A stretch of DNA of 64,000 bases from Lateolabrax maculatus. Its lineage: Eukaryota; Chordata; Actinopteri; Acropomatiformes; Lateolabracidae. Positions 13,955 through 26,445 of the stretch are shown here, piece by piece. Numbering within the stretch: position 1 is the first letter of the stretch; each line of letters starts with the position of its first letter. The notes beneath the pieces are model-generated. The model did not search any database. It saw only the letters and a list, made by a program, of their open reading frames with translations, and had not been told where the DNA came from. The stretch is taken from assembly GCA_031216445.1 (NCBI GenBank), contig CM062218.1, positions 19,409,501 to 19,473,500 of the forward strand. Direction: 5' to 3'. Made by a program: the position numbers and the translations under genes.

Positions 13955-14300
13955 GTGAGCAGCATAGCCCCAGCAATGGAAATGGTGGGTTGGTCAGCCA
14001 CTCCACCACTTTGGTCCAAACTGAAATATAACTCTATAAATACAGGACTGATTGCCATTAAATATTTTTGTACTGGCATTCATGGTCTCCTGAGGATGAA
14101 TCCCAATGACTTTAGTGATCCCCTGACTTCCGATCTAGCGCCACCAACTGGTTTTCGCTTATCAGGTAAAATATCTCAACATCCAATACTTTGACTTATG
14201 ACCAAATACCTGCGCAACTAATGACATCAGCCTCAGCAAACTAAGATGGTAAACATGGTGGACAATATTCCTGCAGGACATCATTGGGAACACTATATTA
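13955..14300 (+). repeat. Dispersed percomorph repeat, copy B
   Basis: The landmarks occur in order: 'ccactttggtccaaactgaaatat', 'ttgccattaaatattt', 'cattcatggtctcctgaggatgaa', 'tttagtgatcccctgac', 'gaccaaatacctgc', 'catcagcctcagc', 'aaactaagatggtaaacatggt'. The copy is full in its middle part but shortened in the TTAGCATG segment. Confidence 0.7.
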
Positions 14301-17300
14301 CAGTGATTGCCAACACAGGAAAATGTTGCCTGCCCTGGTCATGAAAGACTCCATAAGATGATATAATATAGTGTACCATAACATGTAAAGAGCCTGTGTT
14401 AAGATTTAACCTCAATCACTCAATGACAAGTCACCATAGTAAGTCACTGAAGTGCCGGGGCATCTATGGCCCCCAGAGGGACTTGCTGGTGAAGCAGTTA
14501 ACAGGTCTGACATTTAATTTTCCAATATGGCAGCATACTTGGCAGCAAAAATACAGATCAATTAGTTAGGTATTTTTAGTTCCTAGTAACTGGTGTCTGT
14601 GCTACTGGTTCACAGAAATGTCCTTGTGAATAAAGAATGTTACTTGACAGCTAATAGCTTCCACTTGTGCAGAATCGGTAGCCCGCTAAATGTGACAGAG
14701 TTTGTGAATTTGTGAGTTACAATAAGTGCTTCAGAGGTGCTTCACATCTGAAAACCATTACAAGGACAAAGGTAAACGACCCATTACATGATGTGGGAGG
14801 AAAAAGAACTAGAGGACAGTTGGTATTAAAATAAAATATCCCATCAGTTCGATCTTTAGTAGCGTCGTCCAATTTAATCATGTACCAGGCAGCTCAGTTC
14901 AGCTGGTCTTCCCATGTCCATCAAATAACCTGGGAGTGGGAGTAAAGGGCCGGGGCAGTGACGCTCTTCCTAGATACTGTATATCTTGTGAGATTTGAAC
15001 GTGCCTTATATTTTCCCATCAAATGACTCCTGTGTGGTGTGAGAAAAGCCTGACTGGCAATGCATATTAATGTCTGCACGGACGCTCCTGCCCATGCAGC
15101 TTTACACCAAGGCATGGAGACTTGCATGACAGACAAGCACAGGAGGAAGACACAACTCCCTCTGACAGCATGTCAGCTCAGTCTGCTGCAGGCTGACAGC
15201 AGAGTCACATTCATGATGTGGCCTTAAGGATTGCTTACGATGTTCGGTTTCTCAATGTGCCCCTCGGCTTGGCTCAGAAGTCTGGGTTCGGTCGAAAGCA
15301 GCTGCGATGCCGGGACTAAGACAACCGGCCCTTCTCGTATTCATGATACTAGCACATACAAGCATGCCCCGGTGCTGTCACTAGAAGTTTTGTATGCCTG
15401 GATTACAAAGAGCATCGGTGTTAAAAAAGCACACAAGAATAAAAATAAAATAACTATATTGCTTTGTATATCAATAGTTGTGCATTGTGCTGTGACTGTT
15501 CAATCACAATTTACAGTCAATTCTATTTATTACTGGTCCATTCAAATAAAGTTAGGCATGTAAGAAATACAATTTTCCTTAGAGATCTTTGTCTGCAAGA
15601 ATAAATCGTAAAATAAAAAAGATGCATGGTTGCAGTTGACTCCACCCAGAAATAATAACTACAATAAAAACTACAGTACAACAATAACAGCTATGCATTG
15701 CAACAACAACCGCCCTGCAGTACCTCTGTACCTTATGTTCAAGCCTCCTGCAGTTATCACTGCTTGAAACAACTGCAGCCTAAAGTTGTGTGGAGGAAGT
15801 TTTCATCAGGACAGTGACCCTGAACATTGTAGCTATGATGTTCCTACCTTAAGACCAAGGGGGAGCAAAGAGTGTTGACTCTAGTGATTCTACCTTCCTG
15901 TGCCCAGAACTCAACTTCAGAAAAACTTGGGAAAAGTAAAATATCCTGTAAAATCAGAAGATGCTCCAGAGAATGCAATTTTTTTTTCTGTTGACTCATT
16001 CTTTTTTTCTCAGCGATTCAGTCTACGGCACAAAGTTAAACATGCACTCCCCAACTTCTTAACAATCCATGGGCTTAAACTGCTGACCCCGGTGGTCAAA
16101 AACCCCTCAGTTTACCATTCTGCAGACAAGAGTGGCCAAAATAAATGTTTTCTTGGATGCTGCTCCTTTTGCTGGAGGTAATTGAGTCCTAAATAAACAC
16201 CTTGGGGCAACTAAGCAGAAGATTCTTTGCTTTGCTTTTATTGAAGTGTGTCTGCAAAATAAACAATCTTGCAGCATTTTCCAAAATCTGCTGTTACTGC
16301 AGGCATGTGAGCCAGTCAGCAAAGGGACAGTTCCAGGCTGAGACAAGATACCCATATAGACTCATGGACCTGGTTGCAGATGCACAAGTAATTCTTTTAA
16401 TCTTCGGTGATGACTGATATCTGGGACTGCTGTTCAACCAGGGAGAGACGCAGAGACACGAAGAGAAGCTGAGGGAGGAAACGCGCCCGGTATGATGAAT
16501 GAGTGAGACGGGAATGAGATTAGGAGTAGTCCACTGAATAAATGAACAAATTAATGAAGTGCGGAAAAAAGGGAACAGGCGGCTCAACGCTGCCAACGAC
16601 GACACGTTCCTCTCCTTCTAAATAAAAAGTGCTGCTTCTAAGAATAGCTGCGCTTGTCTCTGGTTATGGGCTGCGATCGCCATCATCATTAGCACCCTTG
16701 TGGTGTGATTCTCAACATAGCGCAAGTTGCAATGTGACTGTGGGAGATGGTGGTATGTTGCTTACTTGGCCTGTTTTGCTCACATGATTCTGACATCCCG
16801 GTGGTGGGTTTTTTGTACACTAACCGATGCTGTTTCCTCCCAGTTACCAAGTAAATGTACCCTTTTTTGTACCTGGCATTTAGATCCATCATGGGTGATT
16901 GGGAGAGTATTCAGGTAGAGTGTAGACACAAAACCTGGGTGAAAATTCAACAAAGTGCACCAAGAGCTAAAAAGGTGGTCAGAGTTGCTCCTTTGTGTAA
17001 TGTTCCCGACACCCTGGAGCAATGATATGCTGGTGCAGGTACAGTATGCTTGCAAAAAGACTATGTCCCAATTAGATTTTTTTCAGTTTGGGGCTGTGAG
17101 GATGTACAGTAAAAGGAAACTTTCACTAGCACCCACATTTTTATTTATTTATATCTAGATATTTTCCAAGGGTTTGTTCTGCAGATTCTAAAGACCTCTG
17201 AGGGAAACTGGGCTAACTCAATAACATTGACTCGACTTCCAATCAGTTATATTAATATTTTAGCTTCAATACTAAAATACAGAACTGTGGAAATGAAAAG

Positions 17301-17540
17301 TTGGTTTTCTGAGCATATTCCAGCAGTATTCAGCTGAATCAGGCACTCAAACGCTCTCACAATCTGAGAGACAGGCTGGTTCATTCTAACACTAGAAAAC
17401 CATCCAACACTGTCTCCTGGATGTCTCATCATCTTACAGGTTTTTTCAGCTGTGGCCACTGTGCAATGTTCTAATTTGTCAGACATCAAATACTGCACGC
17501 ACCAGAGCAGAGGTAAAAACAAAATACATCATAAAGTCCT
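14301..17540. other. Unannotated sequence
   Basis: No supported gene. Several frames of 60-110 codons are open on both strands (for example 15231-15563 + and 16294-16605 -), but they overlap one another, lack codon bias and have no paired splice sites. Confidence 0.5.
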
Positions 17541-17542
17541 TC

Positions 17543-18060
17543 AGCGGCACACATGCTGCCTACAAGCTAAAATGTCCCTGTGGTCTTGTTTACGTTGGAC
17601 AAACAAAACGATTTAAAGATTTGCATATCTGAACAGAAACCCGCAAACAAAACACGGATTATGCTCTTGCTCCACATTGTGCCGAGGCCAACCACGGCTC
17701 CGAGGTGGCGTTAAAGTTCTGGGGAATAGAAATCTCACCCTCTCGTTGAGGTGGTGCCATAGTGAACTCACTGCTACAGTACACAGAGGGGTACTGGATG
17801 GGACTGATTACACTTTATGGATGCAACACTTTTTGTACTTTATTGTTGTAACTGTACAATATATCTGTGTTGTTTTGTTTCTGATGTGATTGTAATGCAT
17901 GGGCTGTTGACTATGGCCACTCCCACCCGTGGATCTATTATCCAATAGATTTAAAATCCTGTTCAACCAACTATCAAATAACACCTATTTTATACCTATA
18001 TGCGTATGTGTTTGTGTTTACTCTGATGAAGACAGAGTAGTGTTGAAATGGTGGTGTGTG
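17543..18060 (+). mobile_element. Penelope-like retroelement relic, 3' part
   Basis: The fragment contains the C-terminal GIY-YIG-type endonuclease region of a Penelope-like element (Neptune/Poseidon type in fish), followed by a 3' non-coding tail. The tail includes 'ctctgatgaagacagagtag' and 'tgttgaaat' near 18020-18050, a pattern I associate with the ends of these elements ('ctgatgaag...gttgaaa'). The reverse-transcriptase part is absent, so only the 3' end survives. Confidence 0.7.
17561..17749 (+). pseudogene. GIY-YIG endonuclease domain of a Penelope-like element, broken
   Basis: In the source element this domain would nick target DNA during retrotransposition. The frame reads a CPCG motif followed by LVYVGQTKR, the GIY-YIG core in its Penelope form (VYVGQT). 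It then shows HCAEANHGS and a closing FWGIE motif, all in the family's order. The residues fit the family without invention, but the copy is dead. An in-frame TGA interrupts it after about 23 codons, the loop that normally carries the catalytic arginine and the helix after it is shortened, and the frame breaks just upstream, near 17540. It ends at TGA 17747-17749. The identity rests on motif recognition. Confidence 0.7.
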
Positions 18061-18120
18061 TGACCTATTATGGGGCTGCAAATCAATCAGTGTGCTCCAG
18101 TCCCCTTCCCCCACCCCAAC

Positions 18121-19287
18121 AAATCAACACGTTTATACATCACAGAGTATGTCACAGTATCACAGAGAGTCTACTGTAAGTAGTAGGGAAGCTTTAAACT
18201 ACTGACATGTAAAGCATATACGATTTTCTCCGTGGCTAATGGAGAAAATCTTTGGAAATCTGGACTGAACCTTTTTAATTTGAAATGCAGGGTCACCCTA
18301 ATGATGCCTGATGCACCAATAGCAAATTAGAAGTAAGATTTGTGTGTGGAGATGAGTCTGGGGAGCATAGTCAACTTCAGCACCACACTGTAGCTTTGTC
18401 CATTATCAAATCAAATAAGTTGAGCAGGGAGGTTCATTCTTAACATTTGGAACATATATCTGTGGTATATTATTCCTAACTCAAAGTCCTCTAGCTAGCT
18501 TTTTGTTTGTGCTTTTGAGCACATCTGAAGTTAAGATCAGTGCTTGTACGCCCACATGTAGCAGCTGTGGCAAACACGACATCTGTGAATCGGCGAGGAC
18601 CCTGGACAAGAGGCTGAGTGGACACCAGAAATAGACATAATCAGCCATCTGTGAACACCAGAGCAAAGTCGTGGCCTAGGATTCGGTGGAGGGCCGGTTC
18701 CATTTGATTCAAACAAAGTCCATCTGTACCTGCTGTAAAGTTGACTGTTAAGTATCTCAACACAGCAGCACAATAGATGGGGGGGGGCTGATGGTTTTCC
18801 TCCTATATCATCAACGCAGGAGATGATGGCGACGCAGTCTGTCATCTGCTCCAAGGCCGTTGCTTACATTGCTCATAGCAAAAGCATTTGGGATGTGGGT
18901 CGGTTTCATTTTTCAAGCCATTAGAATCTGTTTTTTTTCTCAGACATAGTTTTACTGTTACATTCTTTGCTGGTTGTAATAATACAGTAATGTCAGTGAT
19001 ATTGGAGTGATGGAATGTATTTTTCTTATCCTTAATAATAATCCACCTTCACTGAGTCTCATAAATGGACTTTATCACTGCAGTGGCTGATATCTTAACA
19101 AAAGCTACTTTAAGTTGTCTCACAAGACTAATATGTTTACTGCTCAGCAAGGTCCCTGAAGGCAACGCAGCTTATGTCAGAATGACAGTTTTCTTTGAGT
19201 GCCAGTTTACATTTTCATTTCTCAATTTAAAACCCACAGATTCTTACATCTCTGAAAATGATCTGATCTATCTACTCCCCCCCACAG
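18121..19287. other. Unannotated sequence
   Basis: No exon or recognisable repeat was identified. A short G run lies near 18778-18787. The frame open on the minus strand at 18537-18854 has no support from codon use or splice sites. Confidence 0.5.
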
Positions 19288-19376
19288 CAGAGGCTCCAGC
19301 AGGCCCTAGCAGGGCCGTGCTCCACCCCCCTTCCCCAGAGCCAACTTCCACCCCCCCACCCCCCTCAATTCTCTAA
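19288..19376 (+). CDS. Candidate proline-rich internal exon, unknown gene
   Basis: The stretch is bounded by a strong acceptor (pyrimidine-rich 'tctactcccccccacag', ending at 19287) and a strong donor (GTAAGT at 19377-19382). Of the three frames, only the one starting at the first base stays open over all 89 nt. The other two meet a TAG or a TAA. The open frame begins QRLQQALAG and continues with a proline-rich run (PLPQSQLPPPHPP). Low-complexity C-rich sequence can imitate a splice acceptor and a proline-rich peptide, so this could be chance. I do not recognise the peptide, and no neighbouring exon on the + strand was identified to join with it. Confidence 0.3.
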
Positions 19377-19382
19377 GTAAGT

Positions 19383-22300
19383 CCTACAAGACTACAACAG
19401 GTTGTTTCCTGCACAGAGAATTTTAAGACGGCATCCTTGCCAGAAATATTATGCTGCTTGAACAAAAACATGACCATGTTGGCAATGATTATTTTAAGAG
19501 CGTGGCGTTCGAGGCGACACTGCCAATAATTGCGACAGTGGAATCACTCGAGGGTGGTGTTGGGTAAAAATACAGCATATAGAAAAGATGATTCATGAGC
19601 TAATTAGTGCTGGCCATTGAAAGCACAGTTCACATTCACTAACAAGATGTGGTAAATTGGTCGGGTCTGACAGTTGGTCACACAGAGATTGAAAAGTAGA
19701 TGATGGCATCCCACTAGTGGTTTGGTGACATATGTCAGTTCTTACTGGTGTGTCACGTTGACGTGCCGCTGCTGCTCTACTGGCATGTGGCACGTCACTT
19801 GTGTTCCACTGGCAGGTACTCTGTAAAACTGGGAGCTGTATGCCAGTAGAACAATGCTGGTCTACCATTAGTCTTTCTTTAGTGTAATGGAGTCCAAAAC
19901 ATCACTGAGGCTGATGACACAATGCAGAGGTGAATCAACACCTCAATGACCTGTATCAACAAAAACTGAATACTGCTGGCTTCACAGGGGTAAAACTGAA
20001 GGGTTTTTGTAATCCAATGGATATGTCTGGTATTTCAGTGTGTTTAAGCGTCATCTTGTAAAAAAGAAGGTGGTTGTAAAATGTCTTCTTTGTACTATTT
20101 ATTGTTCAATTACCATATAATTAGAGTTCCTTTAATTTTAAATTTGGACGCATTAACACCTAATGACTGCATTTTCTTTCCAATTATAGAGCTACAAGAT
20201 TATCTAAATCGTAGCTGGAGCTTCCTATATTCACAGCCAGCCAGCCAGCCAGCCAGCCAGCCGGGCCGTGCACATCTGTTTAGGAGCCAGCACATGTTTA
20301 AATTTATTTCCTTATTAAAGTCATAAATTACGGTTCATTAGGGCACGGTTGGGGTAACACCTTTACTTCATTTAGAGGCAGGAAGAGCCCTGGTGTGAGT
20401 TAGTGTAAGAGCCTGGGCATGGTAATTCAGAGGCTCTCTACATGGTTCAAATGAATCCTGCAGCCATGTTCTCACTCCCCTAGCTGTCCCCCAGCTGGCC
20501 TCCCTGTAGATCCTCGAGTGCCCTCACATTACAGCAGTGCTGGTAATGTCACACTGCATCACTTTACAATCACCAATACAATCGTGGTGTAAAAAAAACA
20601 AGCAAGCAAACAAAAATATGCAGACGTACACAATAATATGTGCAGTAAAACAGTGCAAAGAGGTGATATGAGTCATGAGTGACCCTATGAATCCATGAGT
20701 CCCATGCTGGTACACATTCCCATCAACCCACAGGCTTACAAAGAGTAAAAAATGTTCATCTTCTCATCGCTTTCTTTCGACACTGGCCAATCGACTAGCC
20801 TACCCACTGGAGTCTGTACCGCAGTGAGACAGGAAGTAAAACAAAATTTAACTATTGATTTGTTTAAGGGTCTTTTTAAGCAACTACTCATTTTAGTATG
20901 ATTTATTTCTACCAACAAAAGAATGATAACCAAGGACATTTAATTTAATCATCTTGTGGCTGTAGTACTCTCTGCAGCATCGACCTTCTCTTTTGAGGGA
21001 TTTAGATCCAGGAATGAATCCAGGAACTAAACAGGCAGAGCCAAGATCAGATTTTCACTTAAAAGATAAAATGAATGAAAAGAAAACTCAACATTTTTCT
21101 ACAATGCTAATAAAAATTTAGAAATAAAGGAGAGTGTCAAGAGAAAGAAAACTTGACAAGACTTCAAGGAGAATTTGAGGAAAGAGCAGCTGAGTGATAT
21201 TGCTGTAATGACAAAACCAGCCAAGGCCTGTTTGAAGACTTAACCGTTAAGTCAATGAAAATCTGGAGCATTGATAGTGTGCCACCCAACATTTGTGTGT
21301 TGATGCTTGAGATGCCCCACAATCCCAGCGCTATTATCCGAGAGTGATAGTTGAAATGTTTTTTTTTTAATTACACCTAAACGTGAAGAAAAGCAAAGGT
21401 TTGGCCGTCGATAGAACTGGTAAGTGTTACATGGACCCTGTTGAGACAAGCTTTTAGTGGAAGGAGAGATGTATGGGTTAATATCACTGGCAACCTATTA
21501 GCACACTGCCATTTTGGTGTCAAATGCGCAGTGTTTTGCACCTTCTGCTGCCTGCCAGCTCTGAACATGTCAAAAGCCCACTGTCATGGTGCACCAGAGT
21601 TATGTGCTCTGTCGCTGGGAGCTATTTCCAATAAGTACAGAAATACATTTTTCAATCAAAAAGCACATCAAATTGACAAAAAAAAAAAACATTTTATTTT
21701 AATTATGACATTACTGCGAGGAAGAGCACAGATTAATGTTTGATTCTTTAAAGACTTTCTCCGCTCCAACAGCTTGCATGTATAAAGGCCTCCGCTTTCA
21801 AGTGATTAACTTTCTTTACAGCTGGCAGGTGTGGGTTCCATCTGCAGGCTCTAATATGACTGAGGCATGTTGTCAAAGCGGGAATACGTAGATATGATTA
21901 ATCAAGTTACCTTGATTAAATCCTGCACGACCAGTCAAACGCTGTTGTAAAGCGACCACACGAACACGTCGTAACGATGAAGAGCATGGCGCGGCAGAGT
22001 GGAATACGACTGGTCACGCGACCGTGTTAAGTTTCACAGTGGTGTTAAAAAGAAATGGGAATGTTGGCTTCTTCGTAGGAGAAGCTCCTCTGGACTCTCC
22101 GCTCCCTTTCCCAGAGTGGTGTACATATATAAAACTAGTAATACCTCGATGTTAAAATTACAAGTCGATGTCCTGTGTTCAAAATTGTACTAAGTACAGA
22201 AGTCTTAACAACACAATTTACTTAAAGTATCAAAAGTTAAAGTATTCATTATACAGAAAAATGCCCCACATTAAGTAAGAATATTATAATATTCTATTAT

Positions 22301-25300
22301 TGGATCATTATTACTGACATGTTAATGCATCAGCAGCATTTTACTGTTGTAGTCAAGCTAATTTAAACTAATTTTTTTATATTATTGGGTAGTTTAATCT
22401 GTAACAAATATCGTTGATGTTTTAAATTGTGAGTGAAAAAAACTAAATTCTCTGCAAACGTGTGGTTTGGTATGTAGTCCCAATTCAAGCCATCCCAACC
22501 ATTTGCTTTGGAATATAACTACTCTTTCCCCTGCTACAGCCAGTGTTCTTGCTGCAGCTACTGCATAAATGCAACAGGGCCTAATTAGCGACAACATGGG
22601 CCTCCACCTACTGTAGTGTTGGCAAGATGCCTCTTGATTTGACGTGAAGACAGGAAGAAAACTTTATTTCTAGCAGGCAGCTGGGAGACCCTTTGTTCGC
22701 ACTGAACATTCCTGCAGTTACTGTTTGTTACATCACTGCAGTGTCTGCAGGTGAAAAGGTCCCCCCCCCCCCTATGGAATAGTTAGGGGTGATGGGTTGA
22801 TGGTATTCAACAGTCCGGCAGCAGGTAGAGATGCGGCTACACTGCTAGTGGACTCAAGATATACGTCCAACTCTAAATATTTACTGTTAGTATTTACAGT
22901 GAAATGCCCAGTTCATTACTGTCATTTGCACAGAATTATGGGCATTTTGTATGACATTACACATTATTTACAGAATGCTGCAGTATATTAAGAGATTATG
23001 GGCATATGCTGTACTAATGTTATTTATTATTTACTTACAGGATTAAATATGTAAATGAGACATTGAAATAAAAGCTGTAGCCTAATAAATCTGACACCTT
23101 ACTTTTTCACAAGCTTGATCCAAGTGCTTGAATATATTACTATATATTATTATACTGAATATTTAGTTTAGAAGCCTAAATTATGAATATGATATGACTA
23201 AAAGTGTAACTGAGAGAATGCCTAACTATCTTTGACGAGTACAGACAGCAGCTTGCAGACAGCGGTTACAACAGACTTAAACTTCATTGGAATGTCACTT
23301 CCATTAATCTTCAACAATCAAAAGTTGTTTTTTTTACACAAATTTCACCATGATCCAGCACACACATGAATCAATCATTTTTTTGTGTGTGTGTACTGAC
23401 TGTTTTGTGTATTTTTGTCCTTATATTTAGTATGCAGTATGAAATTGGGACACACCTTTGGATATTAAATTCTGAAACTACAGTATGGCCTCCTGTTAGT
23501 TTCCCAACTGCAAGAACAAGGCGTTTTGAGTTCCACATAGTTATGCTTCTTCTCCATAGTAACTGCAGCTGAGGGAGGTGGCCATAACATAAACCTATAA
23601 TATTGTCATGTGTGCAGATCCTTCCATCTTCCCGCTCTGTAGTTATGTGATTGTCACTCCTTATTCAGGTTTCCCTCCCCATGCGAGTACATCAGCCCGA
23701 TAGGTTTTTGTGCATGTCTACAATAGCGTTATTATGGCTCTAGTATAGCCTTCAGTTTTTGAGAGGACACTCTGGATAAGTGAGGATAATACCAGGCTGC
23801 CCATGCCTCATCCCCAGTTCCCTGCTTCTGTGGCACCATAATTACATTTAGCCTCTGCCTCGACTGGAATTAGAACGAAGACTTAGAGCACATACCTGAA
23901 ACCCCCTCTCTCTTGCTCACCTTCACTCTTTCCCTCCCGGACTCTCCACTCGCCCAAGATGACTCAGTAAGCACAATCTTCCCAAAAAATCTCATTAAGG
24001 CCCCACCACAGCCACCGAGTGCTGTTGCATTATTCATGTGTTTTTCCCGAGCACTCTCAAAAAAATGGGTGAATAATTCCATCTGATGTTTAAAATGCAC
24101 AGCAAGAAAATCAGCTAGGTTACATCTGAGCATACCTTTAAAATAACAATACTGTTGCTGGGCTCCCAGGAGAATTCCATGAAAACTCATCCATGAGGGG
24201 TGACCCATAAGTAACTCAAACAGTGTAAAGTCACATGAACATTTCAATTTAGATAAATAATTAAATGTTCTTCTTTAATAAGATAAAAAGCAGTATTAGA
24301 CATAACGGGTTAGATCTAAATCACTTGACCATCAGTTTCAGACCACACGTGATTCACCTCAGGACGGACATTTTTCAGTAGGACTCATTAGTTTGCAAAC
24401 ATTAGGATTTTATTCATGCACGGCGCGCTAATCCACCTAACACTGCATGTGTTCTTAATGCTCCCTGCAGAGCCGTTCACTGTATCCATCAGGGCAGCTA
24501 AAGAGATCTGCATAATTCTTCAGCTGAACCTGTCAAACTTTATAGACGTGGAGGACTTGCCCTCATGTACATGCACAGAGATAAGAGTGTTTGGGTGTAA
24601 GGATGTGTACTTGCCCGTCTGCCCACTGTCACAATCTGTTTGTGTAACTGCAAGCAAAAAAAAGCTGATGAATATTTCAGTCCATTGAGCTGGCGAAGTA
24701 GTTATTTTGCTTAAGAGCATAAGGGATTTATTAAAGGTCACACAGCTTTTAGCGCATTGATTTGACTGTCCGACCAGCACATACTGTATCTTGTATACTT
24801 AAGTTTCATGGCTCTCGCCAAACCCCCCATATAAAAACCGTAGGCAGCAGTTCAGGCAAATCACAACAGCATATTACGACAGATGACCTGACTGCCCTAC
24901 GTGCCCAATGCACACCGGCAGAGCTGTAGCCTGTGTCCAGACCTCTAGATCTGAATTTCCGCCCATACCTCAGTACGTCATGTAGTTTCGTGTGCTTCAC
25001 AGCTAGCAAGCCATTTAGCTACATCCAGGAAAAATAACGACTTCAACCTTCCATCTTTGTGAAAAATGTTGACTGCCCCGAGCAACTCCAACCGTAGCTT
25101 CCTTGTCGACTGAAGAGAGAAGAAAATGTTTTAAAATGTGGATTTACAGTCGATTTTAACACAAGGATTATGGAAAAATTTGCCTTAGGAAACCTGCTAA
25201 TAAAAATTATTGTGGTGTTTGCTCACACAGCTTTTGCAACTGCTGTCTGGTCAATTAAAAGACGGGGCTGAGATACGACATTTATAAATTGATTTCACAA

Positions 25301-25904
25301 CCACTACAACTAATAGAAAAAGCTGTCACAAGGTAATTTCAGTTCAGCGTCTGTCGTTTTCAGTGAGCTTGCCCCCTTCTCCAGCCACATAATTAGGCAA
25401 CTGTAACAAGCCTTCCTACTTTGATATCAGAGATTAACATCTTTCAGGCAGCAGATGTAACAGCACCTCGATGCAACACTGACACAACTAGTGTGGACAT
25501 ACGTGTTTCTATGCCGGTTCGCAGTGAGGTGGCATTTCCTCCTCATCTTCAATGGGGGCTATAATCATGACACAGCTAAAGACAGTTTAAGCAATAACAA
25601 ACCTCATCCCACTGCTACATTATTATGCGTGCCAGGGAATCTTCTGTGAGTAACCGAGGATGCAGTATCATACCATGACTTAATTTTTACCTTCACATGA
25701 GACATATGCTGTAGGCGAGCCCCAAGGAAGGCAGGAGATTCCACAGCTGTTGCTGTTAAAATATGCAAATTGGTAAAATATGGTTCCAACTAAATATAAC
25801 CCGTCATTAAAATTTTAGTGTTGCATTAAGCAGGAGTATAACGCAGTAATGACCCCACTGAGTCACAACTTCGGGATGATTTAACCGACCTGTGAGGTTG
25901 ATGG
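19383..25904. other. Long unannotated stretch
   Basis: About 6.5 kb without a supportable gene. Contents noted: a CAGC tetranucleotide repeat at 20234-20262, a C12 run at 22761-22772, and a plausible acceptor ('cttaatgctccctgcag' near 24470) that opens into a frame of about 70 codons but has no confirming donor. The rest is AT-rich intron-like sequence. Confidence 0.5.
20234..20262. repeat. (CAGC)n microsatellite
   Basis: About seven uninterrupted CAGC units, directly visible. Confidence 0.95.
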
Positions 25905-26445
25905 TGTGAAGGAATTTTCCTCCTTGTATGTTAAACTTCCCTCTTGTAGGTTAAAGGTAACTTAAGACAGGGCTTCACAGGTCAGGTCAACTGTCTCTGT
26001 TCGCCTGTCTCACTCTGTGTGCCTGACAAGGCCGAGTTGGCTCTGGCCTCTGGTAGACCAAGGTCTGCTAGATATCTTCTGTATTCAGGTTTAGACCCAA
26101 CAGGCTGGTTGTTGACGCTGGATAAGAGATGCTGTAGAGAGGCTATGCTGTTACTAGGACAGCAAAGGTTGACGACTTTTTTTTGTTTGGATCCGAAATC
26201 CAATAGAGTCATCACACTTGACAGACTGAGTTAGGAATAACCCTATTTGGATATAGTGGAACTTATCAGTTCAGGGGAGGGTTAAATACTGAGCTTCAGG
26301 ACACCATCTTCAGATTTGGGTAGCAGTACGCTGTGATTCACACGTGGTGTTTCCCTTTTCTCCTCGATCCAGCTTCAATAAATATTCCTGTGTAAGAAAT
26401 CCTGAAACTTCTTGTTGGAGGGAACCAGCTCTAACATTTCCATCA
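25905..26445. mobile_element. LTR-like dispersed element, copy 1
   Basis: A ~541-bp unit is repeated almost exactly at 53333-53880; by eye I count roughly two dozen substitutions plus a few indels. It starts TGTGAAGGAATTTTCC and ends TTTCCATCA, so the ends are TG...CA as in retroviral-type LTRs. A polyadenylation-type AATAAA lies at 26377-26382 near the plus-strand 3' side. No internal retroelement genes lie on either side, so it would be a solo LTR or a short non-autonomous element. Orientation is uncertain because a 77-codon frame is open on the minus strand at 25982-26215. No target-site duplication was found for this copy. Confidence 0.55.

Noticed and set aside
23870..24247. 125-codon minus-strand frame
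   Set aside because: No domain, no codon bias and no splice signals. Frames of this length are expected occasionally in 64 kb.
24416..24688. Plus-strand frame after a good acceptor near 24470
   Set aside because: The acceptor 'gctccctgcag' is good, but the frame lacks codon bias, ends without a clear donor or polyadenylation signal, and the peptide is not recognised.
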